Below, piece after piece: positions 16,700 through 25,926 of a stretch of 45,395 nucleotides of DNA. This DNA is from Chloroflexota bacterium. GTDB taxonomy: Bacteria; Chloroflexota; Anaerolineae; Caldilineales; Caldilineaceae. Numbering within the stretch: the first letter of the stretch is position 1; every line of letters starts with the position of its first letter. Where the stretch lies: NCBI GenBank assembly GCA_024277175.1, contig JAJRVT010000110.1, positions 1 through 45,395 on the forward strand, given 5' to 3'. The notes under the pieces were generated by a model. The model saw only the letters and a list, made by a program, of their open reading frames with translations, ran no database searches and was not told the DNA's origin. Position numbers and translations under genes: made by a program.

Positions 16700-17683
16700 T
16701 CATTCCGCCACCCGTTCCGCCAACGCCGGCTCCTCCATCTCCGCGGTCATGTACAGATAGCGTTTACCGGGAACGGTGGTGAAGCCGGCGTGCTCGCCCC
16801 GGGGGGTGAGCGCGACGATGTTCATGTACTGGCCGGGGCCGGGGTCCAGGCGAGCCAGATCGGCCAGCGCCTTGCGCCCGGCGTCATGGAGGGAAAGGCC
16901 CTGGCGGAGGTAGAGGATTAGGCTGCGCGCGGTGGCGGCGCGGATGGCTAGCTCGCCCATACCGGTGCAGGCGACCGCGCCGTAATGGTTGTCGCAGTAG
17001 TTGCCGGCGCCGATTAAGGGGCTATCCCCCACCCGTCCCGGATACTTCCAGCCGATGCCGCTGGTGCTGACCGCAGAGGCCAGCGCGCCGCGGCTGTCCA
17101 GCACCAGAAAGTTGACCGTGCCTAGCATGTCCAGGGGTTTGACGCCCATGGGCTGCCCCGGGATCGCGTCTTCGTTTCGGTCGTGGAGGTTGATGGGGCC
17201 GGTCAGGCGTGCGGCCAGCTCGCGCAGGGGGATGGGCGCGTCCGGGGAAAGCCCTCGCTCGTCGAAGCGGGTCAGCCAGCGTTGCATGGCCTCTTCGGTC
17301 TGCTGATCGGCCCGAGACTGGCCCATTTCGGCGGCAAAGCGTTCGGCCCCGCGGCCGACCAGCAGCACGTGGGGCGATCGCTCCATGACCCGCCGGGCCA
17401 GGGTGATGGGGTTGCCGTAGCCGCGGACGGCCGCCACCGCGCCGGCCTGGAGCGTGCGTCCGTCCATGATGCTGGCGTCCAGCTCCACCTCGCCCAGTGC
17501 GTTGGGAATGCCGCCGTAGCCTACAGTGTGTTCAGCTGGGTCATCTTCCACCACCCGGCAGGCCAACTCGGCCGCGTCCAGCGCGCTGCCGCCGTTGATG
17601 AGCAGTTCCATAGCGGCCCGCGCGCCCCGACGTCCGTTCTCGCTGGCGACGATGGTGGGAATGGCTGTTTGACGATTGGTCAT
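16700..17683 (-). CDS. N4-(beta-N-acetylglucosaminyl)asparaginase/isoaspartyl peptidase-like Ntn hydrolase
   Basis: This 327-residue Ntn-hydrolase precursor cleaves itself before a Thr that becomes the nucleophile. Early features are ASENGRRGARAAMELL and VVEDDPAEHTVGYGGIPN. The presumed autocleavage point is MLGTVNFLVLDSRG, and the substrate pocket is STSGIGWKYPGRVGDSPLIG with AGNYCDNHYGAVACTGMGE. These match glycosylasparaginases more than plain L-asparaginases. The Asp usually found just before the Thr is replaced here by Gly (Leu-Gly-Thr), which is worth checking against bacterial homologues. ATG 17683 fits the domain start; a longer frame upstream overlaps the neighbour. It probably processes isoaspartyl or glycosylated Asn dipeptides. 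Confidence 0.85.
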   Translation of the reverse strand: MTNRQTAIPTIVASENGRRGARAAMELLINGGSALDAAELACRVVEDDPAEHTVGYGGIPNALGEVELDASIMDGRTLQAGAVAAVRGYGNPITLARRVMERSPHVLLVGRGAERFAAEMGQSRADQQTEEAMQRWLTRFDERGLSPDAPIPLRELAARLTGPINLHDRNEDAIPGQPMGVKPLDMLGTVNFLVLDSRGALASAVSTSGIGWKYPGRVGDSPLIGAGNYCDNHYGAVACTGMGELAIRAATARSLILYLRQGLSLHDAGRKALADLARLDPGPGQYMNIVALTPRGEHAGFTTVPGKRYLYMTAEMEEPALAERVAE

Positions 17684-17732
17684 GATTGTCCGTTTTGTTG
17701 GTTGCCCGGATGATATTCCGAAAAGATGTCGA

Positions 17733-19460
17733 TCAATTTCCCACAAGCTGAGGGATGATATAGATGAATGGGATGGCCAAGTTCAGGGCGAATAGAAATG
17801 CAAAAGGGATGGCCCAGGCCATCACCCGCAGCCAGCCAAAAACGCGTCGGATCCACGGGTGGCGCACGATGCGTTGCAACGGTGGAGGGAGCCACCCCAT
17901 GGTGATCGGGTCGGCGCCGGCCAGCAGGATCGGCTGCAACAACAGCATGGCCGACGTCAGCGCCAATAATACCACAGACCATGTGGCCATGTCGCCGGTT
18001 AAATAGCCGGCCAACGCCAGGGAGATCGTCAGCACGCCGACCAGAAAACCGGTGATGATCCCTTGGATGGGTTGCAGGACCTCCCGCCAGCCCAGGGCCG
18101 CCATGGTGCTGATAGGCAATAGGCCCCAGAAGAGATAGCGTCCCTGATGCTGAACGAATTTTACGTTATACCAGAGATAGCTGGCAAACACGGCCAGCAG
18201 GATCAGGCCGAACAGGACCTGGACGCCAATCTGATAGCGGTCCATATCCGTGTCGGGCGGGCCGGAGATCTGGCGCACTGTGGCCCAGAGCAGCCCCAGA
18301 AAAATAACGCCGGAAAAAATGAGCAGCGTCGTATAGACCCGCTCATCCATGAAGACGCCCATCCAGCCGAAGACGCCCCAGAAGCTCTTGAACGTAAAGT
18401 TGAACGCCCGTTCTCCGTAGGCCACCCAGCCGAACTGCGCGATCCAGTCCGCGGTGCGCGGCTGGCCGACCACCACCTGATCGTGCCACTGTAAGCCCAT
18501 GAAATCCCAGGCGCCGTAGTTGCGAATGTTGCGGACCCACATGGGGAGGGGCAGCAGGATGGCCGGGATGATCACCCAGAAAACGCGTCTGACGGCCAGC
18601 CAGAAGTGGGCGCGGTCCGGGCGGATCGCCTGCTCTGTATTGACGCGCGGTTGCAGCCAGAGGATCATCCCCACGACCATGACGCTGATGGGCAACATGG
18701 CGTAGGCGTAGATCTTGGTCAGCATACCCAGGCCGGTGAGCACGCCGATAAGCAGCAGTTGACGCCGTTGCCGATGTGCAGAGACGGGGTGCAGGTCGGC
18801 GTAGAACTGGCCACGCGCCCAATGAAGAAGCGCCAGCAGAACCGCCATCAACAGCAGTTCGGCCATGACGTCGTTGTTGAGGGCTGCGGTCACGGCCACG
18901 TGCATGGGCAGCATGGCGGCGAAGGTCATCGCGGTCACGCTGATCAGCGGCTTGGTGGGGAAAACCAGCGCCAGACAGCGGTAGAGCAGGAGCAGGGTTA
19001 TCGCGCCCAGGAAGACATTGTAGAGGCGCAACGCAAGCAGGTTACCGTCGGTCAGGAGATAGATGGGGGCGGCAGACAGGTAATAGAGCGGTGGCTGGTA
19101 TGATTCGTAGCGCAGGGGCGCAATGGAGAGTTCGTCCGGAAAGCGAAAGCTGAGCAGCAGGCTCAGGCGCATCTGGTCATAGTCGCCCAGTTGCAGGACC
19201 GGGAGCGAACCAGTGTGGGCGATGTGGGCGATGTAGTTGTAGTGGGCCGGTTCGTCCGGGGCCTGCCAGGGCGGCGTCAGAATCACATAGAGAAAGGCGA
19301 CGATCAGATAAGCGGCCAGGATCGCGCCCACCCAGCGCCGGGTGCGCCTGACATAGAGGTAGTCAAATCCGTGGCCGGCCAGGGTCACGCGCACGTCGGC
19401 CAGGCCAGATTCAACGGCCTCCGACGCGATCTCCCTGGTGGGAAAGGTCTGAGTCGTCAT
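17733..19460 (-). CDS. Polytopic membrane glycosyltransferase-like protein (GT39/DUF2142 type)
   Basis: This 575-residue protein has about twelve hydrophobic helices. The first periplasmic loop holds TPPWQAPDEPAHYNYIAHIA; the acidic Pro-Asp-Glu-Pro-x-His motif is typical of DUF2142 and related GT-C enzymes that take sugars from a polyprenyl carrier. A second loop contains LRYESYQPPLYYLSAAPIYL, as in the ArnT/PMT superfamily. It would act in cell-envelope glycan or protein glycosylation. It ends about 50 bp before the asparaginase-like gene and starts 14 bp after metG. No acceptor is encoded nearby. Confidence 0.8.
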   Translation of the reverse strand: MTTQTFPTREIASEAVESGLADVRVTLAGHGFDYLYVRRTRRWVGAILAAYLIVAFLYVILTPPWQAPDEPAHYNYIAHIAHTGSLPVLQLGDYDQMRLSLLLSFRFPDELSIAPLRYESYQPPLYYLSAAPIYLLTDGNLLALRLYNVFLGAITLLLLYRCLALVFPTKPLISVTAMTFAAMLPMHVAVTAALNNDVMAELLLMAVLLALLHWARGQFYADLHPVSAHRQRRQLLLIGVLTGLGMLTKIYAYAMLPISVMVVGMILWLQPRVNTEQAIRPDRAHFWLAVRRVFWVIIPAILLPLPMWVRNIRNYGAWDFMGLQWHDQVVVGQPRTADWIAQFGWVAYGERAFNFTFKSFWGVFGWMGVFMDERVYTTLLIFSGVIFLGLLWATVRQISGPPDTDMDRYQIGVQVLFGLILLAVFASYLWYNVKFVQHQGRYLFWGLLPISTMAALGWREVLQPIQGIITGFLVGVLTISLALAGYLTGDMATWSVVLLALTSAMLLLQPILLAGADPITMGWLPPPLQRIVRHPWIRRVFGWLRVMAWAIPFAFLFALNLAIPFIYIIPQLVGN

Positions 19461-19474
19461 GAATTAATTGTCAT

Positions 19475-21274
19475 CTACTCCTGCTGGGTCGCGGCCAGCC
19501 GTTCAGCCATCTTATCTGCATCCAATTTTTCGAAGAGCGCGGCGGGCTTGCGCATGGCCTGACCGGCGGGCAGGGGGTCAGGCGTCCAGCGTCCGCTCGC
19601 GCCGCTGTGATCATAGCGCAGGACCAGGTGCGTCCCCCGATCGTCCTTCACCCGCTGGGTGTATTGGCGGCCGAAGAGGGGGTGGTCATAGCCCAGCATC
19701 TCGTGCACCTGCTGGCTGGCGTGGGGCAGAATAGGCGCCCAGAGCAGTTTGAGCCAGTCGATGGCCTGCATGGCCGTGTAGACCACGGTGGCCGCAGCCT
19801 CAGGATCCGTCTTGATCAGCGTCCACGGCGCACGCTCATTGAGATACTGATTGACCCGCTGGCTCAAACGGCGGGTCTCGATCAGCGCGGCCTTGAGCTT
19901 AACCGCGTCATAAAGTGCGCCCACGCTCTCGAAGCCGGCCCGGACGTCGTCCAGCAGGGCCTGATCCACCTCATTCAACTCGCCGGGCGCGGGGATGGCG
20001 CCGTCGAAGCGTTTGTAAGCGAAGCCCAGCACCCGGTTGACCAGGTTGCCCCAGTTGGCCACCAGCTCGTTGTTGACCCGGTCCATGAAGTCCTGCCAGG
20101 TGAACTCCACATCGCTGGTTTCGGGCGCCAGCGCGGTGAGGGTGTAGCGCCAGGCGTCGGCCTGGAACTCGGCCAACACGGTGTTGATGCCGATGACCCG
20201 GCCTCGGCTGGTGCTGAACTGCTCGCCGCCCAGGTTCAGATATTCGTTGGCGGGCACGTCGTAGGGCAAGTTGAGCTTGTCGCCGCCTTCGCCGTCATTG
20301 TAGCCGATCAACATGCCCGGCCAGATGATGGCGTGGAAAGGGATATTATCCTTACCGATGAAATAGTAGCCGGGCGCGTCGGGGTTGACGTTGGCGTCCC
20401 ACCATTCGCGCCAGGCCTCCGGGTCGCCGCCCTCAGCCGCGATCAGCTTGGCCCATTCCTTGGCCGCGCTCAGGTAGCCGATAACCGCATCGTACCAGAC
20501 GTAGATGCGCTTGTCCTCGTAGCCCTCCAGCGGAATCTCGATTCCCCATTCGATGTCCCGGGTGATGGCCCGGCCCCGCAGTTCGTGGAGCTGCAACTGA
20601 CCCTTGGTGAAGTTGAGCACGTTGGGTCGCCAGTGCTCCTTATCCTGGCTGATCCACTCCAGCAGCGGCTCGTTCATCTTGCCCATGTCCAGGAAGAAGT
20701 GCTCGGTCTCCCGCACCTCCAGGTCCGTGGTCCCGGTCAACTTGGAACGGGGATTGATCAGGTCCAGGGTGTCGTAGATGCGCCCGCAGTTGTCGCACTG
20801 ATCGCCGCGCGCGCCTTCATAGCCGCAGAAGGGGCAGGTCCCCTCCACATAGCGGTCGGCCAGGAAGCGTTCGGCCACTGGGTCATAGAGCTGCTTCTGA
20901 ACGGCCTTATAGATATAACCGTTCTCCAGGTGACGTAGGAACATCTCCTGGGTGACGTCCCAGTGGTTGCGGGTGTCGGTGTGGGTGAAGAGATCGAATG
21001 CGATCCCCATCTCCAGGCACGCGTCCACAAACAACTCGTGATATTTAGTGAACACCTCTTCCGGCGTGATCCCATCGTCCGCTGCCTTGAGGGTCACGGG
21101 CGTGCCGTGGGTGTCTGATCCGCTGACCATCAACGGATGATTGCCCTTCATGCGTTGATAACGGGCGAAAATATCCGGCGGCAGATACGCGCCCGCCACC
21201 TGACCGATATGCTTCTCACCGTTGGCGTATGGCCAGGCCACGCCCACTAAAATCTTTTTCGATCCCTCACTCAT
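19475..21274 (-). CDS. metG: Methionyl-tRNA synthetase
   Basis: This 599-residue class I aminoacyl-tRNA synthetase charges tRNA-Met. The HIGH motif appears as [11 protein letters not shown] (residues 21-31), followed by [13 protein letters not shown] zinc knuckle [18 protein letters not shown] is complete. The KMSKS equivalent is FSTSRGR, a Ser-Thr-Ser-Arg form. The anticodon-binding helices include [16 protein letters not shown]. There is no C-terminal tRNA-binding extension, which is usual for this length class. The start [20 protein letters not shown] is well placed before the first strand. Confidence 0.96.
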   Translation of the reverse strand: MSEGSKKILVGVAWPYANGEKHIGQVAGAYLPPDIFARYQRMKGNHPLMVSGSDTHGTPVTLKAADDGITPEEVFTKYHELFVDACLEMGIAFDLFTHTDTRNHWDVTQEMFLRHLENGYIYKAVQKQLYDPVAERFLADRYVEGTCPFCGYEGARGDQCDNCGRIYDTLDLINPRSKLTGTTDLEVRETEHFFLDMGKMNEPLLEWISQDKEHWRPNVLNFTKGQLQLHELRGRAITRDIEWGIEIPLEGYEDKRIYVWYDAVIGYLSAAKEWAKLIAAEGGDPEAWREWWDANVNPDAPGYYFIGKDNIPFHAIIWPGMLIGYNDGEGGDKLNLPYDVPANEYLNLGGEQFSTSRGRVIGINTVLAEFQADAWRYTLTALAPETSDVEFTWQDFMDRVNNELVANWGNLVNRVLGFAYKRFDGAIPAPGELNEVDQALLDDVRAGFESVGALYDAVKLKAALIETRRLSQRVNQYLNERAPWTLIKTDPEAAATVVYTAMQAIDWLKLLWAPILPHASQQVHEMLGYDHPLFGRQYTQRVKDDRGTHLVLRYDHSGASGRWTPDPLPAGQAMRKPAALFEKLDADKMAERLAATQQE

Positions 21275-21308
21275 AAGTCACCTGTTTCGTCGTCAACAAA
21301 GATTACAT

Positions 21309-21539
21309 CTATTCACCAGCCCAACGTCCCAGCAGCCAGACCAGCCCGAAGAGGAGCAGAAAAAAGATCAGGCCGCCGAGCATACACATCGCGCCCACGA
21401 GCGCCGGTCCCGGGCCATAGAACACCCAGATCAGGCCACCGCCCACCACAAACAGGATACCGAAGAATCCCGCCACCAGTTGCACCTCGCCGCTCTGTTC
21501 GAAACGGCGGGGATTGAATCCCTTCCGCTGTCGGCGCAT
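21309..21539 (-). CDS. Small two-helix membrane protein, unknown function
   Basis: This 76-residue protein starts MRRQRKGFNPRRFEQSGEVQ, a basic and hydrophilic head, followed by two hydrophobic helices (LVAGFFGILFVVGGGLIWVF and GAMCMLGGLIFFLLLFGLVW) and ending LLGRWAGE. Both ends are therefore likely cytoplasmic. Upstream in-frame ATGs at 21548 and 21575 exist. A promoter-like sequence overlapping them places the transcription start within a base or two of 21539, so the message may be leaderless. It is not recognised as a named family. Confidence 0.6.
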   Translation of the reverse strand: MRRQRKGFNPRRFEQSGEVQLVAGFFGILFVVGGGLIWVFYGPGPALVGAMCMLGGLIFFLLLFGLVWLLGRWAGE

Positions 21540-21546
21540 GGATGGC

Positions 21547-21575
21547 ATTATAGCGGCATGAGAAAACGAAAGCAA
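21547..21575 (-). promoter_or_regulatory. Promoter-like sequence giving a near-leaderless transcript
   Basis: On the minus strand a perfect -10 TATAAT (21552 down to 21547) lies 17 bp after a partial -35 TTGCTT (21575-21570). Initiation about 7 nt past the -10 would fall at 21540, next to the ATG at 21539. Confidence 0.5.
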
Positions 21576-21686
21576 AGGCCGGACCCGCCCTTTCCCATGT
21601 GTGACGCCCGTTCACTTTGCGTTTTCACGTCTATACGTTGTAGTATGTGCATTGATATCCATGTCACCAACAAATAAGGATTGGCG

Positions 21687-22325
21687 ATGAAAGCATTTCG
21701 GGTGATGGGGCGCGTGCTGAAGGCGACCTATGACGAACTGTTCCTGCTGGTGTGGGTGAGCGTGCTCTGGTGGCTTGGCGTCCTGCTGATCGTCACAGCC
21801 GCGCCGGCCACCATGGGGATCAATCAGGTGGCTAACCGGATCGCCAACTACAAGCGCGTCGACAGCAGTTTCTTCTGGGCGGGGGGAAAACAATACTTCT
21901 GGCGTAGCTGGCCTCTCTTCCTCCTCAATTTTCTCCTGCCCCTGGGCATCGTTTTCAACATCTGGTTCTATGGCGTCAACAGCGGCTGGATGCGGGTCGT
22001 GGCCGTTCTTTGGGTGTGGGTGCTGATTCTTCTCCTGATGATGGGCCAGTATTTCTTTCCTCTCTTCTGGCAGCAGGATGACCGGGGGCTGATCCTGATC
22101 CTGCGCAACGCATTGCTGCTCGCCTTGCGCTACCCCCTCTATACCTTCCTGATGCTCTTCTTCCAGATCGCTCTCCTGGTTATCAGCGTGGCGTTGGCCG
22201 TTCCCCTCTTTCTGCTGACGCCCGCCATGCTGGCTCTGAGCGCCAATTTTGCGCTCACCGGGCTGTTACAAGAGATGGGCATGGCGCCACAGCCGCCCGA
22301 ATCCTACGGCAAGCGGGGAAAATAG
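21687..22325 (+). CDS. DUF624-like polytopic membrane protein
   Basis: This 212-residue protein has about five hydrophobic helices (LFLLVWVSVLWWLGVLLIV, WPLFLLNFLLPLGIVFNIWF, VVAVLWVWVLILLLMMGQYF). A soluble loop carries RVDSSFFWAGGKQYFWRSW. The arrangement resembles the DUF624/YesL family, which often stands near sugar-uptake genes, but the match is weak. AAGGA lies 8 nt before ATG 21687. A TTG two codons earlier is less likely. It ends 5 bp before the aldo/keto reductase start and probably forms an operon with it. Confidence 0.6.
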   Translation: MKAFRVMGRVLKATYDELFLLVWVSVLWWLGVLLIVTAAPATMGINQVANRIANYKRVDSSFFWAGGKQYFWRSWPLFLLNFLLPLGIVFNIWFYGVNSGWMRVVAVLWVWVLILLLMMGQYFFPLFWQQDDRGLILILRNALLLALRYPLYTFLMLFFQIALLVISVALAVPLFLLTPAMLALSANFALTGLLQEMGMAPQPPESYGKRGK

Positions 22326-22330
22326 CTGTC

Positions 22331-23512
22331 ATGGCTGAGCGCGAAAACGTCGCCTCTGATGATCACGCCACCCGCGCCGGCACGGAGCGTTACGCCAGCC
22401 GTATGCGCCATCTCGCACCCGGTCATTTCCGCCAGCGCTATGGTCTCCAGTTCAGTTCCATCGGCATGGGCACCTACCTGGGTGAGATCGACCACGACGC
22501 CAACGTCGAGTATGTGGAAAGCGTTAAAACTGCGCTGCGCAACGGCTGTAACGTCATCGACACGGCCATCAACTACCGCATGATGATGTCCGAACGCAAT
22601 GTGGGTAAGGCCCTGCGTGAGCTGATGGCCGCGGGCGAACTCCGCCGCGACGAAGTCATCGTCTGCACCAAGGGCGGCTATATTCCCTACGACGCCAACA
22701 TCCCTCTCAGCCTGCAACACAATCTGGAGGCGCGTTTTATCGCCCCTGGCTTTGCGGCCGCGGATGAGATCGTGGGTGACGCCCACTGCATCGCTCCCGA
22801 TTATCTCAGCCACCAGATCGACATCAGCCTCCGTCACCTGGAGCTGGACGTTATCGATGTCTATTATATCCATAACCCGGAAGTGCAGCTTGACCATGTG
22901 GATTTCAATGAATTTATGCGGCGGCTGGAGCGGGCCTTCGTGCGTATGGAAGAGGAAGTCGCGGCCGGCCGCATTCGCGCCTATGGCGTCGCCACCTGGA
23001 CCGGTCTGCGGGTCGACGAGACCGCGTCCAACTATATTCCTCTCTTCAAACTGGTGGGGCTGGCGCGCAAGGTCAGCGGCGAGGGCCACCATTTCCGCTT
23101 TCTCCAGTTTCCCTATAACATGGGCATGATGGAGGCCATGGTGAAGCAAAATCAGCCCGCCGTCCGGGGAGGCGACCACGAAACCGGGAGCGATGCGGAT
23201 CAGGCGCGGCGAACGAAAATGCAACTGCTGGCGGCCGCTGTCCAATATGGCCTCATCTCGATGACCTCTTCGACGTTGATGCAGGGCGGGATGGTTGGAC
23301 GCGTGCCACCCGTGCTGAAGGCGGGGTTGGGGGAGTTCTTCTCAGACGCCCAGTACGCCATCCAGTTCAACCGCAGCACGCCTGGCGTGACCACGACCCT
23401 GGTGGGCATGAGCCAGCCAGCCCACGTCCTGGAAGATCTGGCTGTGGCCCAGCAGCCGCCGCTGACAGCAGAAGCCTTTTTCAACCTCTTCCACAGGAAG
23501 GGCGCTGCGTGA
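22331..23512 (+). CDS. Aldo/keto reductase
   Basis: This 393-residue NAD(P)H-dependent reductase has a TIM-barrel fold. The catalytic set is visible: Asp in NVIDTAINYR with the Tyr in the same motif, Lys in VIVCTKGGYI, and His in VYYIHNPEV. The barrel continues with RIRAYGVATWTGLRV and ends with VTTTLVGMSQPAHVLEDL, the usual cofactor end. It is about 70 residues longer than common members, partly due to an N-terminal extension (MAERENVASDDHATRA) and an insertion after the catalytic Lys. Substrate is unknown. It follows the membrane protein by 5 bp and precedes a TetR regulator. Confidence 0.9.
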   Translation: MAERENVASDDHATRAGTERYASRMRHLAPGHFRQRYGLQFSSIGMGTYLGEIDHDANVEYVESVKTALRNGCNVIDTAINYRMMMSERNVGKALRELMAAGELRRDEVIVCTKGGYIPYDANIPLSLQHNLEARFIAPGFAAADEIVGDAHCIAPDYLSHQIDISLRHLELDVIDVYYIHNPEVQLDHVDFNEFMRRLERAFVRMEEEVAAGRIRAYGVATWTGLRVDETASNYIPLFKLVGLARKVSGEGHHFRFLQFPYNMGMMEAMVKQNQPAVRGGDHETGSDADQARRTKMQLLAAAVQYGLISMTSSTLMQGGMVGRVPPVLKAGLGEFFSDAQYAIQFNRSTPGVTTTLVGMSQPAHVLEDLAVAQQPPLTAEAFFNLFHRKGAA

Positions 23513-23605
23513 TAGAACAGCGCCACGGTTCAGACAAGTTTTGATGGACAGCGGTCCATCGTGAATAGTTATATTTGCAGGATACGAACTAAGGGACCAT
23601 AAACC

Positions 23606-24184
23606 ATGTCACGAACCAAAGAATTCGACCCTGATGTCGTCCTCGACCGAGCCATGAATATTTTCTGGCGCAAGGGCTATACCGCCACCTCGGTTCAGAA
23701 CCTGGTGGATGAGATGGGCATCCAGCGCGGCAGCCTCTATGCTACCTTTGGCAGTAAGCACGAGCTTTTTCTGGCCGCACTCGACCGCTATCGAACCCGT
23801 TCCTACCAACGATTGACGGACGTTTTCACTCAGGCTGCGTCGCCGCGTACAGCCATCGAGCGGGCGCTAACGGCCATCGTGACCGATTCCATGGAAAAGA
23901 AGAAGCTCTATGGCTGCCTGATCACCAATTCTATGGTGGAACTGGCCCCCCATGATCCGGACGCGGCTGCGCGCATCGAAGAGCACCGGCTTGCAGTCGA
24001 AGCTCTCTTCCGCAAGGCCATCGAACAGGGTCAGCAAAGCGGCGAATTCCGCAGCGATGAAACGCCCGCAGCATTGACGAATTTCATCTTCACCCTGATC
24101 CAGGGGCTGCGGGTGATGAGCAAGACTGCCGCCACCCGCGACGAACTGGACGACGCGGTGCGTATTGCCATGTCTGTGCTTTGA
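23606..24184 (+). CDS. TetR/AcrR family transcriptional regulator
   Basis: This 192-residue dimeric repressor type has an N-terminal helix-turn-helix: FDPDVVLDRAMNIFWRKGYT, ATSVQNLVDEMGIQRGSLYA, TFGSKHELFLAALDRY. The C-terminal ligand-binding part contains LYGCLITNSMVELAPHDPDA, typical of the TetR_C_16/AefR-like subgroup. It is 93 bp downstream of the aldo/keto reductase in the same direction, and a regulator of that gene is a fair guess. No operator was identified. A family B repeat follows its stop. Confidence 0.93.
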   Translation: MSRTKEFDPDVVLDRAMNIFWRKGYTATSVQNLVDEMGIQRGSLYATFGSKHELFLAALDRYRTRSYQRLTDVFTQAASPRTAIERALTAIVTDSMEKKKLYGCLITNSMVELAPHDPDAAARIEEHRLAVEALFRKAIEQGQQSGEFRSDETPAALTNFIFTLIQGLRVMSKTAATRDELDDAVRIAMSVL

Positions 24185-24187
24185 GTT

Positions 24188-24264
24188 GCAAAAACAACGC
24201 AGGGGCGCAGAGCGGCGTAAAGGAAAACCTTTGTAATCTTCTAGGTCTCCGCGCCTCTGCATCG
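24188..24264. repeat. Intergenic palindrome, family B (diverged copy)
   Basis: AACGCAGGGGCGCAGAGCGG and CTCCGCGCCTCTGCATCGA form an imperfect inverted repeat around AAGGAAAACCTTT. The ACGCAGAG/CTCTGCGT theme links it to the copies at 26947-27126 and 30615-30694. Confidence 0.65.
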
Positions 24265-24293
24265 ACTTGTGGAAAAATATAGGGAGCCGATCG

Positions 24294-24641
24294 ATGAGTC
24301 ATATCGACGCTGAGACGTTCGACATCTATCAGCGCGAATCGCGCAAAACGTGGAACCTGATCCACACCGATCATCCCATCGTCTATCCCACCCTGGGCCT
24401 GACCAACGAGGCGGGCGAGGTTGCGGGCAAGGTCAAGAAAATTTTTCGTGACCGGGGCGGCGTCATCTCACCCGCGGACCGGGAGGCGCTCAAGTACGAA
24501 CTGGGTGACGTGCTCTGGTACCTGGCCCAGATCTGCACTGAACTGGACCTGACCCTGGAAGAGGTTGCCGCGGCCAACCTGGAGAAACTTTTCGACCGTC
24601 TGGGGCGGGGCGCTATCCGCGGCGATGGCGATCACCGATAA
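24294..24641 (+). CDS. MazG-like nucleotide pyrophosphohydrolase
   Basis: This 115-residue all-alpha NTP pyrophosphohydrolase starts MSHIDAETFDIYQRESRKTW. The metal-binding acidic residues are seen in LTNEAGEVAGKVKKIFRD and in LKYELGDVLWYLAQICTELD, the paired EAGE and ELGD motifs of the MazG/iMazG fold. It would clear unwanted nucleoside triphosphates. A longer in-frame start at 24267 exists but overlaps the family B repeat, and ATG 24294 matches the usual domain start. It is flanked by repeats on both sides. Confidence 0.88.
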   Translation: MSHIDAETFDIYQRESRKTWNLIHTDHPIVYPTLGLTNEAGEVAGKVKKIFRDRGGVISPADREALKYELGDVLWYLAQICTELDLTLEEVAAANLEKLFDRLGRGAIRGDGDHR

Positions 24642-24650
24642 AGATGTAAT

Positions 24651-24744
24651 GAAACGCGGATGGCATGGGTGAGACGGATCTGTGCGGATTTTTTGAAAAG
24701 AAAATCCGGCTATTTTCGCCCTATTCGCGTCATCCGCGTTCTAT
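24651..24744. repeat. Intergenic palindrome, family A (diverged copy)
   Basis: The arms GAAACGCGGATG (24651-24662) and CATCCGCGTTC (24731-24741) are inverted, with a core GGATTTTTTGAAAAGAAAATCC. The right arm reaches into gpsA and supplies its TAG stop on the minus strand. Confidence 0.75.
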
Positions 24745-25805
24745 TCGCTGCTCAGCCCGGCGAAGAACGCATCCCATGGGATCTCGGCCGGGGCGTCGTC
24801 GTTGACAATACGGATCATGGCGTGCATGAGGGGGAGCGCGGCCGGGTCCAACTCGCCGGCGGCCAACATGCGATCCACCGTGGGACCGATGGCCTGAGCC
24901 AGCTCTGCGCCTTCGATGGTGTCGTCGGGCATGTACTCGGCCTTGGCCTGGGAGTAAGGAACGCCCAGCCCCAGCCAGCGGCCCATGCGGCTGTTGCGCC
25001 CACCCATGCTGGTGACGTAGAGGTCGCCCGCGCCCGGCAGGGTGAAGACGCTGCTGCGCCGCCCGCCCATGAGATCGACCAGGTGGGCCGTCTCCCACAG
25101 GCCCTGGGCGAAAATGGCCGCGGCCAGGTTGAACATGACCGCTCCGTTTTCCGCCTTGCCCTCCTTTTCCAGGAAGCCGCCCACCAGCCCCACGGCCAGG
25201 GCATAGATGTTCTTCATGGCCACGCAGACTTCCACGCCCACAAAGTCACTGTTGGGCCAGACATGATAATAGGGCGTGCGCATCCACCCGGCCAGTTGAG
25301 GCAGCAAGGTCGGGTCCTCGCCGGTGACGACCACGCTGGTGTCCCGGTGTTCGGCCAGCTCGCCGGCGATGGACGGCCCGCCGATCGCGGCCAGACGCAC
25401 GTCGGCTTGACGTTCGGCCGGCAACTGCTGGCGGAAGGCGTGGGGCAAAATGTGCAGCCCGTCGTCGTCGCCCACCAGCCCCTTGGTGAGCAGAGCTACA
25501 GGCATGTGAGGCGGCAGCAGCGGTCCCAGCATACTCGCCGCCCAGTCCACGCCCAGGGAATTGACGCCCAGCACCACCAGGTCTGCGTCCTCCAGAGCCT
25601 CGGCCAGACGGTCGTAGGTATAGGGCTGTACATCAGGCGACACCCGGGACCCCAGCCGGGGGTGGACGCCGCTTTCATGAAGCTCTTCGATGATGTCGCC
25701 GTCCAGGTGGGTGCCCACCAGGCGCACCCGGTGTCCGTTGTCGGTCAGGGGAAAGCTGAACGCCGTACCCATCACGCCGGCGCCAAGAATCACAACATTC
25801 GCCAT
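24741..25805 (-). CDS. gpsA: NAD(P)-dependent glycerol-3-phosphate dehydrogenase
   Basis: This 354-residue enzyme interconverts dihydroxyacetone phosphate and sn-glycerol 3-phosphate. The NAD motif VVILGAGVMGTAFSFPLTDN opens the protein, and VALLTKGLVGDDDGLHI and AAIGGPSIAGELA are typical. The catalytic Lys segment is VCVAMKNIYALAVGLVGGFL, and LTLPGAGDLYVTSMG-like VFTLPGAGDLYVTSMGGRNS marks the C-terminal domain. The stop codon lies inside the right arm of a family A palindrome. It is the last gene of the catabolic island. In that setting it could carry out triose-phosphate/glycerol exchange rather than only lipid synthesis. Confidence 0.92.
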   Translation of the reverse strand: MANVVILGAGVMGTAFSFPLTDNGHRVRLVGTHLDGDIIEELHESGVHPRLGSRVSPDVQPYTYDRLAEALEDADLVVLGVNSLGVDWAASMLGPLLPPHMPVALLTKGLVGDDDGLHILPHAFRQQLPAERQADVRLAAIGGPSIAGELAEHRDTSVVVTGEDPTLLPQLAGWMRTPYYHVWPNSDFVGVEVCVAMKNIYALAVGLVGGFLEKEGKAENGAVMFNLAAAIFAQGLWETAHLVDLMGGRRSSVFTLPGAGDLYVTSMGGRNSRMGRWLGLGVPYSQAKAEYMPDDTIEGAELAQAIGPTVDRMLAAGELDPAALPLMHAMIRIVNDDAPAEIPWDAFFAGLSSE

Positions 25806-25833
25806 ATCGCTACCCTCCTTATCGAGGATGGGG

Positions 25834-25926
25834 ATAGACCGCGGATTGAGCGGATCAGGCGGATTGGCGCGGATTTTTTTGAAAAATCCGCGCCGATCCG
25901 CTCAATCCGTCAAATCCGCGGTCTAT
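25834..25926. repeat. Intergenic palindrome, family A (copy 3)
   Basis: The arms ATAGACCGCGGATT (25834-25847) and AATCCGCGGTCTAT (25913-25926) are perfect. The core is GGATTTTTTTGAAAAATCC. The right arm provides the TAG stop of the SorC regulator gene. Confidence 0.9.
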
